Shown one piece after another: positions 62,898-64,000 of a DNA stretch of 64,000 nt. How positions within the stretch are numbered: position 1 is the stretch's first letter; the number at the start of each line of letters is the position of its first letter. The stretch is from Methanospirillum lacunae (GTDB lineage: Archaea; Halobacteriota; Methanomicrobia; Methanomicrobiales; Methanospirillaceae): contig NZ_QGMY01000006.1 of the NCBI RefSeq assembly GCF_003173355.1, forward strand, positions 310,001 to 374,000. Reading direction: 5' to 3'. Below the pieces are notes generated by a model. It was not told where the DNA came from, made no database searches, and worked only from the letters and a program-made list of their open reading frames with translations. The position numbers and the translations under genes are program-made.

Positions 62898-63041
62898 ACC
62901 AATATCTCAATTATTCTGATGATGACACGACCTGAAGTCAGGTCATGAGATCTTTGATTATATGTTACAGAAAAGAGCAGGAAAAAGTATGGGTAAAGAC
63001 CTAAATGTCATTTGACTTTAGTGCCCTTAACCCGGTCCTCA

Positions 63042-64000
63042 TTACTGGGTGATCTTTTTCCAGAAACTGGTGTCAAAGAGATCCTGTTCGGTTACATTTT
63101 TCTTGATGTATCCGAGAGCCTGCTGCTCAGTTGCATACCCTGCAACAGACTTGGTGATGATTTCTGGATCAGAAACCCACTCCCCATCCCACTCCTTAAG
63201 TGAGCGTGTGATGGTTGAGGCATTCATACCGGTCATTGATGCCATGTACCCGGCTGCTTCTGCACTGTTCTTCTTGTTGAATTCTGTTGCATTCTGGTGA
63301 ACAGAGAGTACTGCCTGGACAATATCCGGGTGATTTCGAATCATGTCACCGCTTGCCACAAGGACACAGCATGCATGACCTGGAGCCATCTGTCCAGAGT
63401 GAACAATGATCTTGCCCGCTCCTGCATCCTCAACAGTTGTCGGGGAAGGTGCCGGAAGGAACGCAGCATCAACTTTACCAGCGATGATTGCGGTAGTTGC
63501 ATCTCCTGGCCCCATTGCTACGATCTCGACATCCTTGGTGTCATCAAGACCCTGTTCTTTCAGCCAGGTCCGAAGGATGGTATCCTGAATGGTTCCTGCG
63601 GGGAATGTTGCGATCTTGAGGCCTTTCAGGTCAGACGGCTTTGTATAGTTCAGACCGTTACGCAGTACCAGATCAGATCCCTGGGTCTGTACGGCTCCAA
63701 TAATCTTAGCATCCAGACCGGTGGCAACAGCAGTCACGAACGGAGCTGAACCGGTATAGGCGAAATCAAGATCACCAGCGAGCATTGCCTGCATCTCCGG
63801 GGCACCAGTCGGGAAGTTGAATGGTTTTACTTCTTTGATGCCTGCTGCAGATAGGGACTCATTGTACATGCCTTTACTGTAGGCTGTCATGAATGCCATC
63901 TGGTGAGTACTTGGCTGGTACCCGATATTCAGGACCGTCTTCGGTCCTGACTGTGCTGCCTTTGCAGGTGCCTGGGTGGTATCAGCCTTTACCGGAGCGG
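63042..64000 (-). CDS. ABC importer substrate-binding protein (SsuA/TauA-like), 5' end outside window
   Basis: The frame is open from 63042 to the right edge, giving at least 319 residues. TVLNIGYQPSTHQMAFMTAY is the start of the mature binding fold, EMQAMLAGDLDFAYTGSAPF and KIATFPAGTIQDTILRTWLK are SBP_bac/NMT1-like blocks of SsuA/TauA proteins. The Ala/Lys/Thr-rich tract before it (APAKAAQSG) looks like a lipoprotein linker. The internal ATG at 63899 is not the true start. The ligand (sulfonate, taurine or other) cannot be assigned from sequence. Confidence 0.9.
   Translation of the reverse strand, partial: APVKADTTQAPAKAAQSGPKTVLNIGYQPSTHQMAFMTAYSKGMYNESLSAAGIKEVKPFNFPTGAPEMQAMLAGDLDFAYTGSAPFVTAVATGLDAKIIGAVQTQGSDLVLRNGLNYTKPSDLKGLKIATFPAGTIQDTILRTWLKEQGLDDTKDVEIVAMGPGDATTAIIAGKVDAAFLPAPSPTTVEDAGAGKIIVHSGQMAPGHACCVLVASGDMIRNHPDIVQAVLSVHQNATEFNKKNSAEAAGYMASMTGMNASTITRSLKEWDGEWVSDPEIITKSVAGYATEQQALGYIKKNVTEQDLFDTSFWKKITQ

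Overview
The window looks like chromosomal DNA of a hydrogenotrophic methanogen of the order Methanomicrobiales, most probably Methanospirillum or a close relative. The grounds are an archaellum operon (arlG-F-H-I-J) joined to a chemotaxis operon with the archaeal adaptor CheF, a pyruvoyl-dependent arginine decarboxylase, an F420-hydrogenase-beta-like protein, a fumarase / 2-oxoglutarate:ferredoxin oxidoreductase / succinyl-CoA synthetase operon typical of the incomplete reductive TCA cycle of methanogens, and ribosomal protein L10e. The genus is inferred from gene content and style; no 16S gene is present.

Positions 1-20.6 kb are a surface-glycan region. On the + strand (1-7.2 kb) are four GT4 glycosyltransferases, a SAM methyltransferase and a large polytopic membrane protein. 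A transposon-scarred stretch follows (7.2-11.8 kb): two separated halves of an IS21-type element, a C-terminal scrap of an IS630-type transposase, three copies (two full, one partial) of a 234-bp MITE-like repeat, and one passenger methyltransferase. On the - strand (11.8-20.6 kb) lie an acyltransferase, a GT2 glycosyltransferase, a polysaccharide pyruvyl transferase, an FrhB-like iron-sulfur flavoprotein, a flippase, and a nucleotide-sugar dehydrogenase/epimerase pair that probably makes a UDP-HexNAcA donor. The DNA up to about 18.4 kb is visibly much richer in A+T than the rest.

Positions 21.1-28.5 kb (+) form a MoxR / DUF58 module with a secreted protein, a DUF4129-like and a DUF4350-like membrane protein, a small membrane protein and a cysteine-rich membrane protein. 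Positions 28.5-34.8 kb hold arginine and pyrimidine genes: argG, carB, carA (-) and the divergent arginine decarboxylase pdaD (+).

Positions 34.9-50.0 kb are the motility block: a TPR-CheC fusion (+), then on the - strand, in transcription order, arlCDE-like, arlG, arlF, arlH, arlI, arlJ, an acidic membrane protein, cheF, cheY, cheB, a cheA fused to a C-terminal CheC domain, and cheD. Archaellin, cheR and cheW genes are not in the window.

Positions 50.1-64 kb hold adenine deaminase, a TPR surface protein, a DUF1624-type membrane acyltransferase, a zinc-ribbon protein, the operon fumA-fumB-korD-korA-korB-korC-sucC-sucD, rpl10e and an SsuABC/TauABC-type ABC importer whose binding-protein gene runs off the right edge.

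The observations most worth a second look are the two CheC fusions (one carrying an exact-period 207-bp tandem repeat, the other a duplicated regulatory domain in CheA), the MITE-like family tied to the split IS21, and the MoxR module. I found no CRISPR array, tRNA or rRNA gene.
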